Source: Blumeriella jaapii (lineage: Eukaryota; Ascomycota; Leotiomycetes; Helotiales; Drepanopezizaceae). From it: a DNA stretch of 64,000 nt. The notes under the pieces were generated by a model. The model was not told where the DNA came from. It saw only the letters and a list, made by a program, of their open reading frames with translations, and did no database searches. The stretch is taken from assembly GCA_009599575.1 (NCBI GenBank), contig VWND01000046.1, positions 33,960 to 97,959 of the forward strand, in the 5' to 3' direction. The position numbers and the translations under genes were made by a program. This document shows positions 46,641 to 55,932 of the stretch, in pieces. Every line of letters begins with the position of its first letter. Position 1 is the first letter of the stretch.

Positions 46641-48387
46641 TTTTAAACGCATTTAACGCCTGTAAACTTTTTTCCGAGCCGATTAAATCGATTACCGCTT
46701 TTTAATTAAAAAACTTCGATTTTCCACGGCCTTCGAAACAGCTGTTTTTATCGTTGAAATAATTAATTTTTTTTTCGCATTTCGTATCGTTAACTAGCTT
46801 TTCCACGCTAATCGCATAGCTAACAGCTTAATAATCTTTCGAAAAAAAATTGTACGAAACGCTACGAAAAAAAACGACGCTAATAATACTTCGTATACAT
46901 TTAAACGCGATTTGCTATTATATTACGGTCGCTTGATAATATTAAACGTCGATTATTTTCGTTTAGCTTTTATACGAAAAATATACGATTAAATTTCCAC
47001 CGCTTATTTTAGCGCTCGCAAAACTACGCAATTATTTTCGGATTAATATTATTAGCGAAATATAACAACTTTCGTAAAACAATATTATCGCAACTGTTAC
47101 GTTTATCGAAAAAATTTTATTTTAAAAAATAAGCGCCCCGGCCTTTTTCAGCTTTTTTCTGTTTCTGACCATTTTTAAAAGTACGTTATAATAAATTTTT
47201 GCAATTTTAACAAAAACAAATACGATTACGATAACGTATTCGTAATAATAAATCGCTTTTTTAAGCAGGCTATTTCGATTTTTTGTTATAAAAATATCGA
47301 CGCTCGAAACTTTGCTAAATTATATATATTCTACGTATATAAGTATTTTAGCTTTTTAAAAAATATTATTAACGATCGTAGCTTTTAATATTAATTTATT
47401 TTTTAATTTGAATTAAATAAAATATTCGATATGCAATTAAAGCTTTCGATAGCCGTTTATTTTAAAACCGACGGTCAAACCGAAATTTATAATTAATATC
47501 TGCAAAAACGCTTCCGACCTTTCGTAAACTTTTATTAAAACGATTAAAACGAATTTTTCCTAATAATAAATTTCGCTTAAATAATCTTTTTTTACGAAAA
47601 TCTAAATGGCCTTTCACTTTTTGAAATTATATACGATTATACTTCTTATATTAATTAAAACTGAAAGCTCGATACTTTCTTTTCTTTTAATTTTTTATAT
47701 AAATTAAACGCAAACGAAGCTCGTGCGTACGCTCGCCGTTATTACGACGTTTGAAACTTCGTTAAATCGCATTTTTAATAAGCTTACGATAAAATAAAAT
47801 AAAATGCGAATAAATTTCGCCGCGCGATCGATTTTAACGTTAGCAATTACGTATAATTCGATATGCGTTTATTTCCGATTTTTCGGCCTTTTCGCAAACT
47901 CGATAATTTTACAAACGGCTTTTTCAAAATTATAACCAAAATTTTCGATAACGCTTTTAAGCTAAATCTTCCTAGTATTATAAACGTACACTTAGTTTTT
48001 CACGTTAATCGATTGCGTAAAACAGCTAACGACGCGCTTTTAAATTAAATTAACTTAGCTTTTGAATTTATTAATATAACTGATAAGCTTAAATACGAAA
48101 TCGAAAAATTAATCGTTTATCGAATACAGCGAAAAACCTTTTAATACAAAGCTTTTTAAATAAGCTTAAATAAAAATCTAACGTAATACTCCGCGTTTAA
48201 TTTTATATATGCTTTTTTAAAAATGCGCGACTTTTATTTAACGTATAAAAAGCTTCCCGGTCCTTTTGTAAAACTTATAAATTGGCTAAAAACGTATTTC
48301 GAAGATTTAAATTCGTACGATCATTTGGATAATAACGTATTAATAAATAAAAGCTCGAAAGCGCGTTTTTTTCGGACGAGGAAATAA
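46641..48387 (+). pseudogene. Integrase and chromodomain-like tail relic of gypsy H
   Basis: Full integrase region, decayed in the middle. C-terminal open piece 47,863-48,048: MRLFPIFRPFRKLDNFTNGF and FHVNRLRKTANDALLN, followed by KYEIEKLIVYRIQRKTF. Ends with the polypurine tract remnant GGACGAGGAAATAA before the LTR. Confidence 0.82.
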
Positions 48388-48656
48388 TATAACGATTTAT
48401 TTTATTGCTATTTCTCGTATTATCCTAGCAACTACGTATAGTTGCAAGCTTCCTAGTCTTTTGATAAGTCTTTTTATCAACTGTAGAAATTATTAATATA
48501 TATAAAACTTTCTTTTTTTAGCAATTTCTGCCTTCTGCAATTATTAATTTTAAATAAATATCTTCGTTACAGAACCAAAGGCTCGTTTCTTATACTATAT
48601 GAACACGGCGACCAGTTGACTAATCTCCCAGCCCTCCGATTGATTAGATCGTCACA
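48388..48656 (+). repeat. 3' LTR of gypsy H
   Basis: 269 bp. The left end is eroded (TATAACGATTTATTTTATT), the right end preserved (CTCCCAGCCCTCCGATTG...CGTCACA). Confidence 0.93.
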
Positions 48657-48814
48657 TCTGATACCCGACTTTTTTTGGTCATTAAATCGGTTTTTTCGCA
48701 AAAATTTTTCGATTTTAAAAATAAAATTAAATTCGTATTTAGCTTACAAATTATTAATATTTTATGCGCAAAAGCTTATAAATATTATTAATTAATAATA
48801 ACGTTATTTAAGTC
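48657..48814 (+). repeat. R1 array, module copy 1, last unit after H
   Basis: Continues the seventh R1 unit beyond the TSD of H. It is a divergent unit (GGTCATTAAATCGG, no C run) with a close twin at 55,761-55,932, which also ends its array. Confidence 0.9.
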
Positions 48815-49167
48815 CCTTCTTCTTTTTTCTTTTCAGCTTATTTCTCGATTAATCGGCGCAGCCAACCCCCCCCTTTTCTTTTAAGCTTATTTTTCGAATT
48901 ATTCGGTGCTGCCCCCCCCCCCTCCCTTCTAGCTTAATTTTCGAATTAATCGAAGCTGCCACTTTTCAATTTATAATATAAATTTCGAAAAAATCGATAT
49001 AGCCATTTATTTATTAATAATTAATCGATTATGAAAAATCAAATTCAAAAAATATAAAATTTCAATTCGTTTATAATATATATTTTTTGTTAAATTTTAA
49101 ATTACAACAAATCTTTTCGAAATTATACAATATATAATATATATATATAATTCGATTAAATATTAAT
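48815..49167. other. AT-rich spacer with three C-rich repeats
   Basis: Absent from module copy 2, where R1 joins R2 directly. 48,830-48,962 holds three imperfect copies of about 50 bp: AGCTTATTTNTCGANTAATCGG, GCTGCC and a run of 8-11 C. The rest (48,963-49,167) is AT-rich and without features that I can name. Confidence 0.75.
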
Positions 49168-51437
49168 CGTAAAATAAGCGTTCGTAAAATCAAAAAAACA
49201 GACTAATAATAGCTCGGCTTTATAGCTTAATTTTACAGCTTGCGGTATTCGTATTTACTGATAAAATACCAGCCCATTTTTTAATAAAACTTTATAAATC
49301 TATTTATTTTTAAAAATTAATATTAAAACTTATATAATTGCTTTTTATTTTATACAATTCGATTTATTATTAATCGTAATGCAAACGTTCTACGAATTGA
49401 CGCACGGACCAAAAATAGCTTCGCTCCAAAGCCCAATTCTACAGCCTGCGGTATTCGTATTTACTAGTAAAACACCAGTCCATTTCTTAATAGAATCGTT
49501 TATATATTTTTATATTTGGGTTATTAATATTAAAACTTATTTAATTCTTTTTATTTTGTATAATTCGATTTATTATTAATCGCATTGCAAACGTTCTACG
49601 AATTGAAGCACGGACCAAGAATAACTTGGCTCCAAAGCCTAATTCTACAGCCTGCGGTATTCGTATTTACTAGTAAAACACCAGCCCATTTTTTAATAGA
49701 ATCGTTTAATTTTTTTTATATTTGGGTTATTAATATTAAAACTTATTTAATTCTTTTTATTTTGTACAATTCGATCTATTACTAATCGCAATGCAAACGT
49801 TCTACGAATTAAAGCACGGACCAAGAATAACTTGGCTCCAAAGCTTAATTTTACAGCCTGCGGTATTCGTATTTACTAGTAAAACACCAGCCTATTTCTT
49901 AATAGAATCGTTTAAATTTTTTTATATTTGGGTTATTAATATTAAAACTTATTTAATTCTTTTTATTTTGTACAATTCGATCTATTACTAATCGCAATGC
50001 AAACGTTTTACGAATTAAAGCACGGACCAAGAATAACTTGGCTTCAAAGCCTAATTCTACAGTCTGCGGTATTCGTATTTACTAGTAAAACACCAGCCCA
50101 TTTCTTAATAGAATCGTCTAATTTTTTTTATATTTGGGTTATTAATATTAAAACTTATTTAATTTTTTTTATTTTGTACAATTCGATCTATTACTAATCG
50201 CAATGCAAACGTTCTACGAATTAAAGCACGGACCAAGAATAACTTGGCTTCAAAGCTTAATTTTACAGCCTGCGGTATTCGTATTTACTAGTAAAATACC
50301 AGCCTATTTTTTAATAGAATCGTTTAATTCTTTTTATATTTGGGTTATTAATATTAAAACTTATTTAATTCTTTTTTTTTGTACAATTCGATTTATTACT
50401 AATCGCAATGCAAACGTTCTACGAATTGAAGCACGGACCAAGAATAATTTGGCTCCAAAGCCTAATTCTACAGCCTGCGGTATTCGTATTTACTAGTAAA
50501 ACACCAGTCCATTTCTTAATAAAATCGTTTAATTCTTTTTATATTTGGGTTATTAATATTAAAACTTATTTAATTTTTTTTATTTTGTATAATTCGATCT
50601 ATTACTAATCGCAATGCAAACGTTCTACGAATTAAAGCACGGACCAAGAATAACTTGGCTCCAAAGCCTAATTTTACAGCCTGCGGTATTCGTATTTACT
50701 AGTAAAACACCAGCCCATTTCTTAATAGAATCGTTTATATATTTTTATATTTGGGTTATTAATATTAAAACTTATTTAATTCTTTTTATTTTGTACAATT
50801 CGATTTATTATTAATCGCAATGCAAGCGTTTTACGAACTGACGCACGGACCAAGAATAGCTTGGCTCCAAAGCCTAATTCTACAGCCTGCGGTATTCGTA
50901 TTTACTAGTAAAACACCAGCCCATTTCTTAATAGAATCGTTCAATTCTTTTTATATTTGGGTTATTAATATTAAAACTTATTTAATTTTTTTTATTTTGT
51001 ACAATTCGATTTATTACTAATCGCAATGCAAACGTTCTACGAATTGAAGCACGGACCAAGAATAACTTGGCTCCAAAGCCTAATTTTACAGCCTGCGGTA
51101 TTCGTATTTACTAGTAAAACACCAGCCCATTTCTTAATAGAATCGTCTAATTTTTTTTATATTTGGGTTATTAATATTAAAACTTATTTAATTTTTTTTA
51201 TTTTGTATAATTCGATTTATTATTAATCGCAATGCAAACGTTTTACGAATTAACGCACGGACCAAGAATAACTTGGCTCCAAAGCCTAATTCTACAGCCT
51301 GCGGTATTCGTATTTATTAGTAAAACACCAGCCCATTTCTTAATAGAATCGTTTAATTTTTTTTATATTTTGGTTATTAATATTAAAACTTATTTAATTT
51401 CTTTTATTTTATACAATTCGATTTATTATTAATCGCA
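49168..51437 (+). repeat. R2 tandem array, module copy 1 (about 206-bp units)
   Basis: One degenerate unit (49,168-49,378) then ten full units starting at 49,379, 49,585, 49,791, 49,997, 50,203, 50,408, 50,614, 50,820, 51,026 and 51,232. Constant parts include GCAAACGTTCTACGAATT, GGTATTCGTATTTACTAG and TTTGGGTTATTAATATT. Each unit contains a 66-codon frame starting MQTFYELKHGPRITWLQ and ending at a stop within the unit. The period is not a multiple of three, so frames do not join. Confidence 0.95.
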
Positions 51438-51850
51438 ATGCAAACGTTCAGAAAATCGTGCACGGTCGCAAAATTAAACTTTCGCTTAAACTTATATTCG
51501 CTTAATTTTTCATATATACAAAATAAATTTTAAAAAATTATATATTTTATATAATTTAGTCGATCGTATGCTTTCGGAATAAAAGTTCTAAAGCATTTAT
51601 AATATAATGGTTGATGGTTTCTGTAGGTTTAATTTTTTCGTTATTCTATTAAAAACCCGTAAAGCCACGGAAAAAGGGTTGCCAGGCGTTCTGCCTTAAT
51701 GCTCCGCCATTTTATTTATGGAACCTAGTTATTTGCAAATTCTATGGCTTCGGCCCGTAAATTGTCCTACGGGGTCTTGTATTCAGGATGAATAAGTATG
51801 AGTCGGTGTATCAGTCTGCCTTCTGCTGTAAGTGTCTTTTTTGTAATTTA
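51438..51850 (+). other. GC-richer leader upstream of helicase, module copy 1
   Basis: 51,570-51,840 is less AT-rich than its surroundings and nearly the same in copy 2 (58,325-58,610). It includes AATATAATGGTTGATGGTT, TTAATGCTCCGCCATT, a small hairpin CCCGT...ACGGGG around 51,756-51,777 and GTCGGTGTATCAGTCTGCC. It sits just before the minisatellite and helicase, so it may be their promoter or leader. I see no convincing tRNA or ORF. Confidence 0.55.
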
Positions 51851-51966
51851 ATTTAATTAATTAAAGTTTTCGAATAATTTATTTAATTAAAGTTTTCGAA
51901 TAATTTATTTAATTAAAATTATCGTTGCTATAGGCTACGCGAAAACTTTAATTAATTAAAGTTTTG
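51851..51966. repeat. Short AT-rich tandem repeat and 24-bp palindrome
   Basis: Two to three copies of a 25-bp unit with TTAATTAAAGTTTTCGAATA, then GCTATAGGCTACGCG, then a perfect palindrome at 51,942-51,965 built on AAAACTTTAATT. Copy 2 has more tandem units and a 20-bp palindrome (58,728-58,747). Confidence 0.85.
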
Positions 51967-51978
51967 AAAATTTTTCAA

Positions 51979-52199
51979 AACCACACACCACCCAAATTAT
52001 CAAAACTCCCAAAACCCCCAAACCCCCAAAACCTCCAAAAACCCCCAAAACCACCAAAACCTCCAAAACCTCCAAAACCCCCAAAACTACCAAAACCATC
52101 AAAACTTCCAAAACTCTCCCAAAACTTCAAAAGCTTCCAAATCTTCAAAAACTTCAAAAACTTCAAAAACTTCAAAAACTTCAAAAACTTCAAAAAAAC
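51979..52199. repeat. 9-bp C/A-rich minisatellite
   Basis: Tandem units of CCAAAACCT/CCAAAACCC type grading into TTCAAAAAC at the right end. The complementary strand reads GGTTTTGGAGGTTTTGG and could form two-tier G-quadruplexes. It can be read as a Pro/Lys frame (51,964-52,284), but copy 2 reads Thr/Lys in the matching frame. Confidence 0.9.
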
Positions 52200-52545
52200 C
52201 CCTAAAAAAACTTATTTTTATTTTCTTCGAATTTCTTCGATTATTCGATTTTTTTTTAAAAAATTCGATATGTCAAATATTTAAGTATTTTCCACCCTTT
52301 TGATAAACAGCGCTAATATTCATTATTTTAGTAACTTTCGTACTATTAACGATTTAAATTCTAAATAAGCGTTTCAAGATTTACTTGATTTTTAATTTTT
52401 ATTTTATTATATAAATTTTAAATTATTACTTTGTTTGTTTTGTAATTTATTTATTACTGGATTTGAATAATATATACGTAAAAACCATTTCTATTTAATT
52501 TTAAAAAACGATCGAAATCAATTAATTAAACAAGGTTTAATTATT
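52200..52545. other. Intervening AT-rich DNA before helicase relic
   Basis: Conserved with 58,953-59,290 of copy 2 (TTTTGATAAACAGCGCTAA, TTTGTTTGTTTTGTAATTT). No frame or motif I can support; could be 5' untranslated DNA of the helicase. Confidence 0.5.
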
Positions 52546-53219
52546 TATTAATCGTTAAAAATCGAATTTTTAAAAAACAATTTAAAATTAATACGATTTT
52601 TTTATTAGAATTCGATTTAAAACCTTTTCCAAAACTCGAAATATCGCAAAACAATTTTAAATGCGATTTTTATTTTTTAATTTTAGCAAATCGTATAAAT
52701 ATCAAAAAATATATTAAAAAAATTCATACAAATAAAATCGAAATTATTATTGCAAATGATATTAATAAATATTATTTAATTGTAATTATTCAATCACTTG
52801 AAAAAAATAAATCGTATTTCGAAGTTAAACAAATTGATAATTTAGTAAACGAAATCGAAGATAATATTTATTTTAATAAGATTTCAAAAGATTTATTATC
52901 TGATTTGTTAATAGCTCAAAATTTATTAATCGAAAAATTAAATTTAAAAGAATTTTTATTTTACGAAAATTTAAATTCGTTTAAAATAAATCTTAGCGAT
53001 AATTTAATTAATTTTCAAGTAAAAACTCGATATGCTGAATTTATTTAAAATTATAAGCCGCAAGAATTTTACGATTTATATGAATTATATAATTAAAATA
53101 AAAACGACGAATTAATTAAATTTATAATCGATAATATTTAAGAAATTTTTTATTTAAGTTTAAATAAAATTACTTGGATAAATAAAAGTTATTTAAATAT
53201 TTTAAATAGTTTTAAGCCT
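52546..53219 (+). pseudogene. Telomere-linked helicase relic, copy 1: N-terminal part only
   Basis: Open frame without ATG from about 52,560, reading LEFDLKPFPKLEISQNNF, then KCDFYFLILANRINIKKY and IKKIHTNKIEIIIANDI. It matches copy 2, which has KCDFCFLILANRINIKKH, a C2H2-type finger like the OrsD/DUF3505 module found at the N-terminus of fungal subtelomeric RecQ proteins. Here the second Cys (52,671-52,673) is Tyr (TAT) and the first His (52,710-52,712) is Tyr. Stops follow where copy 2 or the ancestor would have Gln. The homology ends at about 53,219, so the helicase domain is missing. Confidence 0.72.
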
Positions 53220-53420
53220 ATGTAAGGATTGAAAGGCAGGGAAACACTAGTTCAGACAAATAAGCTTAGATAAGGTTGGGTTGATAGTCAGACTGATTTT
53301 TATTTTTTATATTTTTAGTAGAAGGCGTGTATAAGTACAAAAGGAAGGGTGGAGCCTTCGAAAAGAGTATTTTCTAGGAAATCAGACGAGCTCTATTTAG
53401 TATGTTTTTTTAGCTTTTAT
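53220..53420. other. GC-richer insert edge, possibly an LTR end
   Basis: Abrupt change of composition at TGTAAGGATTGAAAGGCAGG, with few signs of RIP through GGAAGGGTGGAGCC and GACGAGCTCTATT. The TGTA start and position at a homology break would suit an LTR or other mobile element edge, but I find no second copy in the window. Confidence 0.4.
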
Positions 53421-53857
53421 TCCGACTTTTTTTTATTTTTTTTAATATAATTTTAATAATTGGTTTTTAAGCAATTATTTTTATAAAATGTTTTATTTAA
53501 ATATTATTTCCGACTTTTATAATACTATCCGGCCCCTACGATTTATTCGCAGAAAATGTTATTCGAGAGTTGGTAGAAAGCAAAAGGTTTTGGCGGATTA
53601 TTTGATTTATATACGTGATATTGGTTTTTGATATTACTTTTTTTTTTAGGCTTTTGGTTTTTAAAAGCGATTGATTTTTTTGTGCGTATGCTTTTGTGTA
53701 TAGCGTGCGTTACGCTTTCGAAATAACGTGCGGTTTTTTCCGTTTTCGGTCGTGAATTGTAGCTGTTTTGTTATTTTGTTTTTTTTGTTTTCGGTAGCGT
53801 TCGCATTTTCGTTTAAAAAGGCTTTTTTTTTTAAAATGGCCGTTATTTTCCTGTTTT

Positions 53858-53891
<34 letters not shown>

Positions 53892-54139
53892 TTTTTCGTC
53901 AGCTTTTTTTTTTATTTTAATTAATTTTTTTTCGCCGCGTTCGCCGCGAATTTTCAAAATATTATTGATTTTTATTTGCTTTCGGTATGCCCGCTTGATT
54001 TTACGCGAAAGCATTATAGCGGCCTTTTTGCCTTTTTGCGTTTTCGAGCTTTTTAGCGTGAAATGCAACCGTTGCAAAGCTTTGTATATTTAATGTTTTT
54101 TTGTGAATTTTTTAGATTTTTATTCGAATTCGCTTTTAA
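53421..54139. other. AT-rich stretch with basic minus-strand frame
   Basis: T-rich DNA with a T run at 53,861-53,889. The minus-strand frame 54,077-53,856 reads FTLKSSKTQKGKKAAIMLSR, then KIKRAYRKQIKINNILKIRG and a Lys tail. Basic, Lys-rich tails occur in pogo/Fot-type fungal transposases, but no DDE domain is visible, so this stays unassigned. The Lys end comes simply from the T run. Confidence 0.35.
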
Positions 54140-54545
54140 TTAATTATAAATTCTTACTGTACGCGTTATCGAGGCGCAAATACTTTTCGCGGGTTTTAAC
54201 GATTTTATAAATCGTTTCGATGCTGCTATCGCCGTTGCCGTTTTTTTTTTTTTTGTTGCCGAAGCCAAAGCTTTTGCTAAAACTTTTATCGATTTTATTA
54301 TTTACGACGCTTATATAAATCGTTTAAAAAAAAGTAACGCTTCGGCTTTTATAATAATCGAAAATCGTACGAATCGCGCCGCGGCTCGGATTGCCGCCGC
54401 TGTTGCTGCGCCCGTTTTTGCCGGTTTGACGGCTGCTGCTGTTTTAAAAGCTTTGGCTGCGCCGGCCTTTTTTTTTAACGACGCTAATATAAAACGTATT
54501 TTTCGACGTTTCGAAAACGTTGCTCGGATTTATTTTAATTAATTA
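54140..54545 (+). pseudogene. Ala-rich open frame of unknown function
   Basis: About 130 codons without stop and without ATG: VIEAQILFAGFNDFINRFDA, AEAKAFAKTFIDFIIYDAYI, ENRTNRAAARIAAAVAAPVF, AGLTAAAVLKALAAPAFFFN, IKRIFRRFENVARIYF. GC-richest coding-like stretch of this region. The Ala codons are mostly GCC/GCT/GCG, which RIP at CpA would spare, so the frame may be the surviving part of an older gene or Gag. I do not recognise the family. Confidence 0.4.
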
Positions 54546-54769
54546 AATTAAATTTTGGATTTTTACGAAAATATCGTAATTGCAATTTAAAATTCGATTA
54601 CGATTATCGTAAAAGTTTTAATTAAAATAAATCGAATATTTTACGAATTCGTTTAATATTAATTTTGTTTAGCTTGCCGCTGCTTTTAAATTTAAAAAAA
54701 ATAGCGATGAAAAAAAAAAAAAAAATAACGATAATAAAAATAAATTGGCTTAATAGCGGTTCTAAGGTT
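54546..54769. other. AT-rich DNA up to module copy 2
   Basis: Includes a run of A at 54,711-54,724. I see nothing functional. It ends TTCTAAGGTT at the module border. Confidence 0.6.
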
Positions 54770-54798
54770 TTCTAATATTATAAGCGAGAGAATTTTGG

Positions 54799-54820
54799 TG
54801 GTCACCAACGTTGGTGACCA
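54799..54820. repeat. 22-bp perfect palindrome at left edge of module copy 2
   Basis: Identical to 41,089-41,110. Confidence 0.95.
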
Positions 54821-54822
54821 GT

Positions 54823-55932
54823 CTTGGCAGACCCTGGTGACCAAAGAAAGTTGGTCACCAGGTCGGTTTTTTCGCAAAAATTATTCGATTTGAAAAATAA
54901 AATTATATTCGTATTCAGCTTATTAATTAATTATCTTTTGTACGCAAAAGCTTATAAATACGATTAATAAATTAAAAAGTTGTAATAACCCCCCCCTCTA
55001 ACCCTAATCTTGGCAGACCCTGGTAACCGACTTTCTTTGGTCACCAGGTCGGTTTTTTCGCAAAAATTATTCGATTTGAAAAATAAAATTATATTCGTAT
55101 TCAGCTTACTAATTAATAATCTTTTGTACGCAAAAGCTTATAAATACGATTAATAAATTAAAAAGTTGTAATAACCCCCCCCTCTAACCCTAATCTTGGC
55201 AGACCCTGGTAACCGACTTTCTTTGGTCACCAGGTCGGTTTTTTTCGCAAAAATTATTCGATTTTAAAAATAAATTTATATTTGTATTCAACTTATTAAT
55301 TATTAATCTTTTATACGCAAAAGCTTATAAATACGATTAATAAATTAAAAAGTTGTAATAACCCCCCCTTCTAACCCTAATCTTGGCAGACCCTGGTAAC
55401 CGACTTTCTTTGGTCACCAGGTCGGTTTTTTTTTTTTTCGCAAAAATTATTCGATTTTAAAAATAAAATTATATTTGTATTCAACTTATTAATTATTAAT
55501 CTTTTATACGCAAAAGCTTATAAATACGATTAATAAATTAAAAAGTTGTAATAACCCCCCCTTCTAACCCTAATCTTGGCAGACCCTGGTAACCGACTTT
55601 CTTTGGTCACCAGGTCGGTTTTTTCGCAAAAATTATTCGATTTTAAAAATAAATTTATATTTGTATTTAACTTATTAATTATTAATCTTTTATGCGCAAA
55701 AGCTTATAAATACGATTAATAAATTAAAAAGTTGTAATAACCCCCCCTTCTAACCCTAATCTTGGCAGACCCTGGTACCCGACTTTTTTTTGGTCACTAA
55801 ATCGGGTTTTTTTTCGCAAGAATTTTTCGATTTTAAAAATAAAATTAAATTCGTATTTAGCTTACAAATTATTAATATTTTATAGGCAAAAGCTTATAAA
55901 TATTATTAATTAATAATAACGTTATTTAAGTC
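54823..55932 (+). repeat. R1 tandem array, module copy 2
   Basis: Six units starting at 54,823, 55,009, 55,195, 55,382, 55,575 and 55,761. All but the last end with a C run and CTAACCCTAATC. The first unit contains the inverted hairpin (54,833-54,862). The last unit is the divergent type also found at 48,657. Confidence 0.95.

Larger units (their letters stand above)
42247..48656 (+). mobile_element. Complete gypsy element H, inserted in R1 array
   Basis: 6,410 bp, LTRs 42,247-42,515 and 48,388-48,656. The target duplication is CCTGG (42,242-42,246) and TCTGA (48,657-48,661), differing by two RIP-type transitions. R1 continues directly on the far side. All domains are present in the order of C, all decayed. 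Confidence 0.95.
41060..53219 (+). repeat. Subtelomeric module, copy 1 (interrupted by gypsy H)
   Basis: Shares its left edge (TCTAATATTATAAGCGAGAG), arrays R1 and R2, leader, minisatellite and helicase N-terminus with copy 2 at 54,770. The left flanks are unrelated (gypsy RT here, AT-rich DNA there). Without H it is about 5.75 kb. The right end is inside the helicase gene: homology to copy 2 stops at about 53,219. Confidence 0.88.

Noticed and set aside
49379..51432. Ten 66-codon frames in R2 as ten genes
   Set aside because: They are the same repeat unit ten times, broken by indels in module copy 2, with no ribosomal or promoter signal. Reported as a repeat with a question instead.
51964..52284. 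Pro/Lys-rich ORF on + and Gly/Phe-rich ORF on - as genes
   Set aside because: Both are readings of the 9-bp minisatellite; the matching frame in copy 2 gives a different composition (Thr/Lys).
53856..54077. Lys-rich minus-strand ORF as a pogo/Fot transposase tail
   Set aside because: Only a basic tail is visible, ending in a homopolymer run; no DDE domain or terminal inverted repeats, so no assignment was made.
54692..54877. Minus-strand ORF at the start of module copy 2 (and 40,976-41,167 at copy 1)
   Set aside because: Both read through the module edge into unrelated DNA; the shared part (MRKNRPGDQ) is only the reverse of R1.
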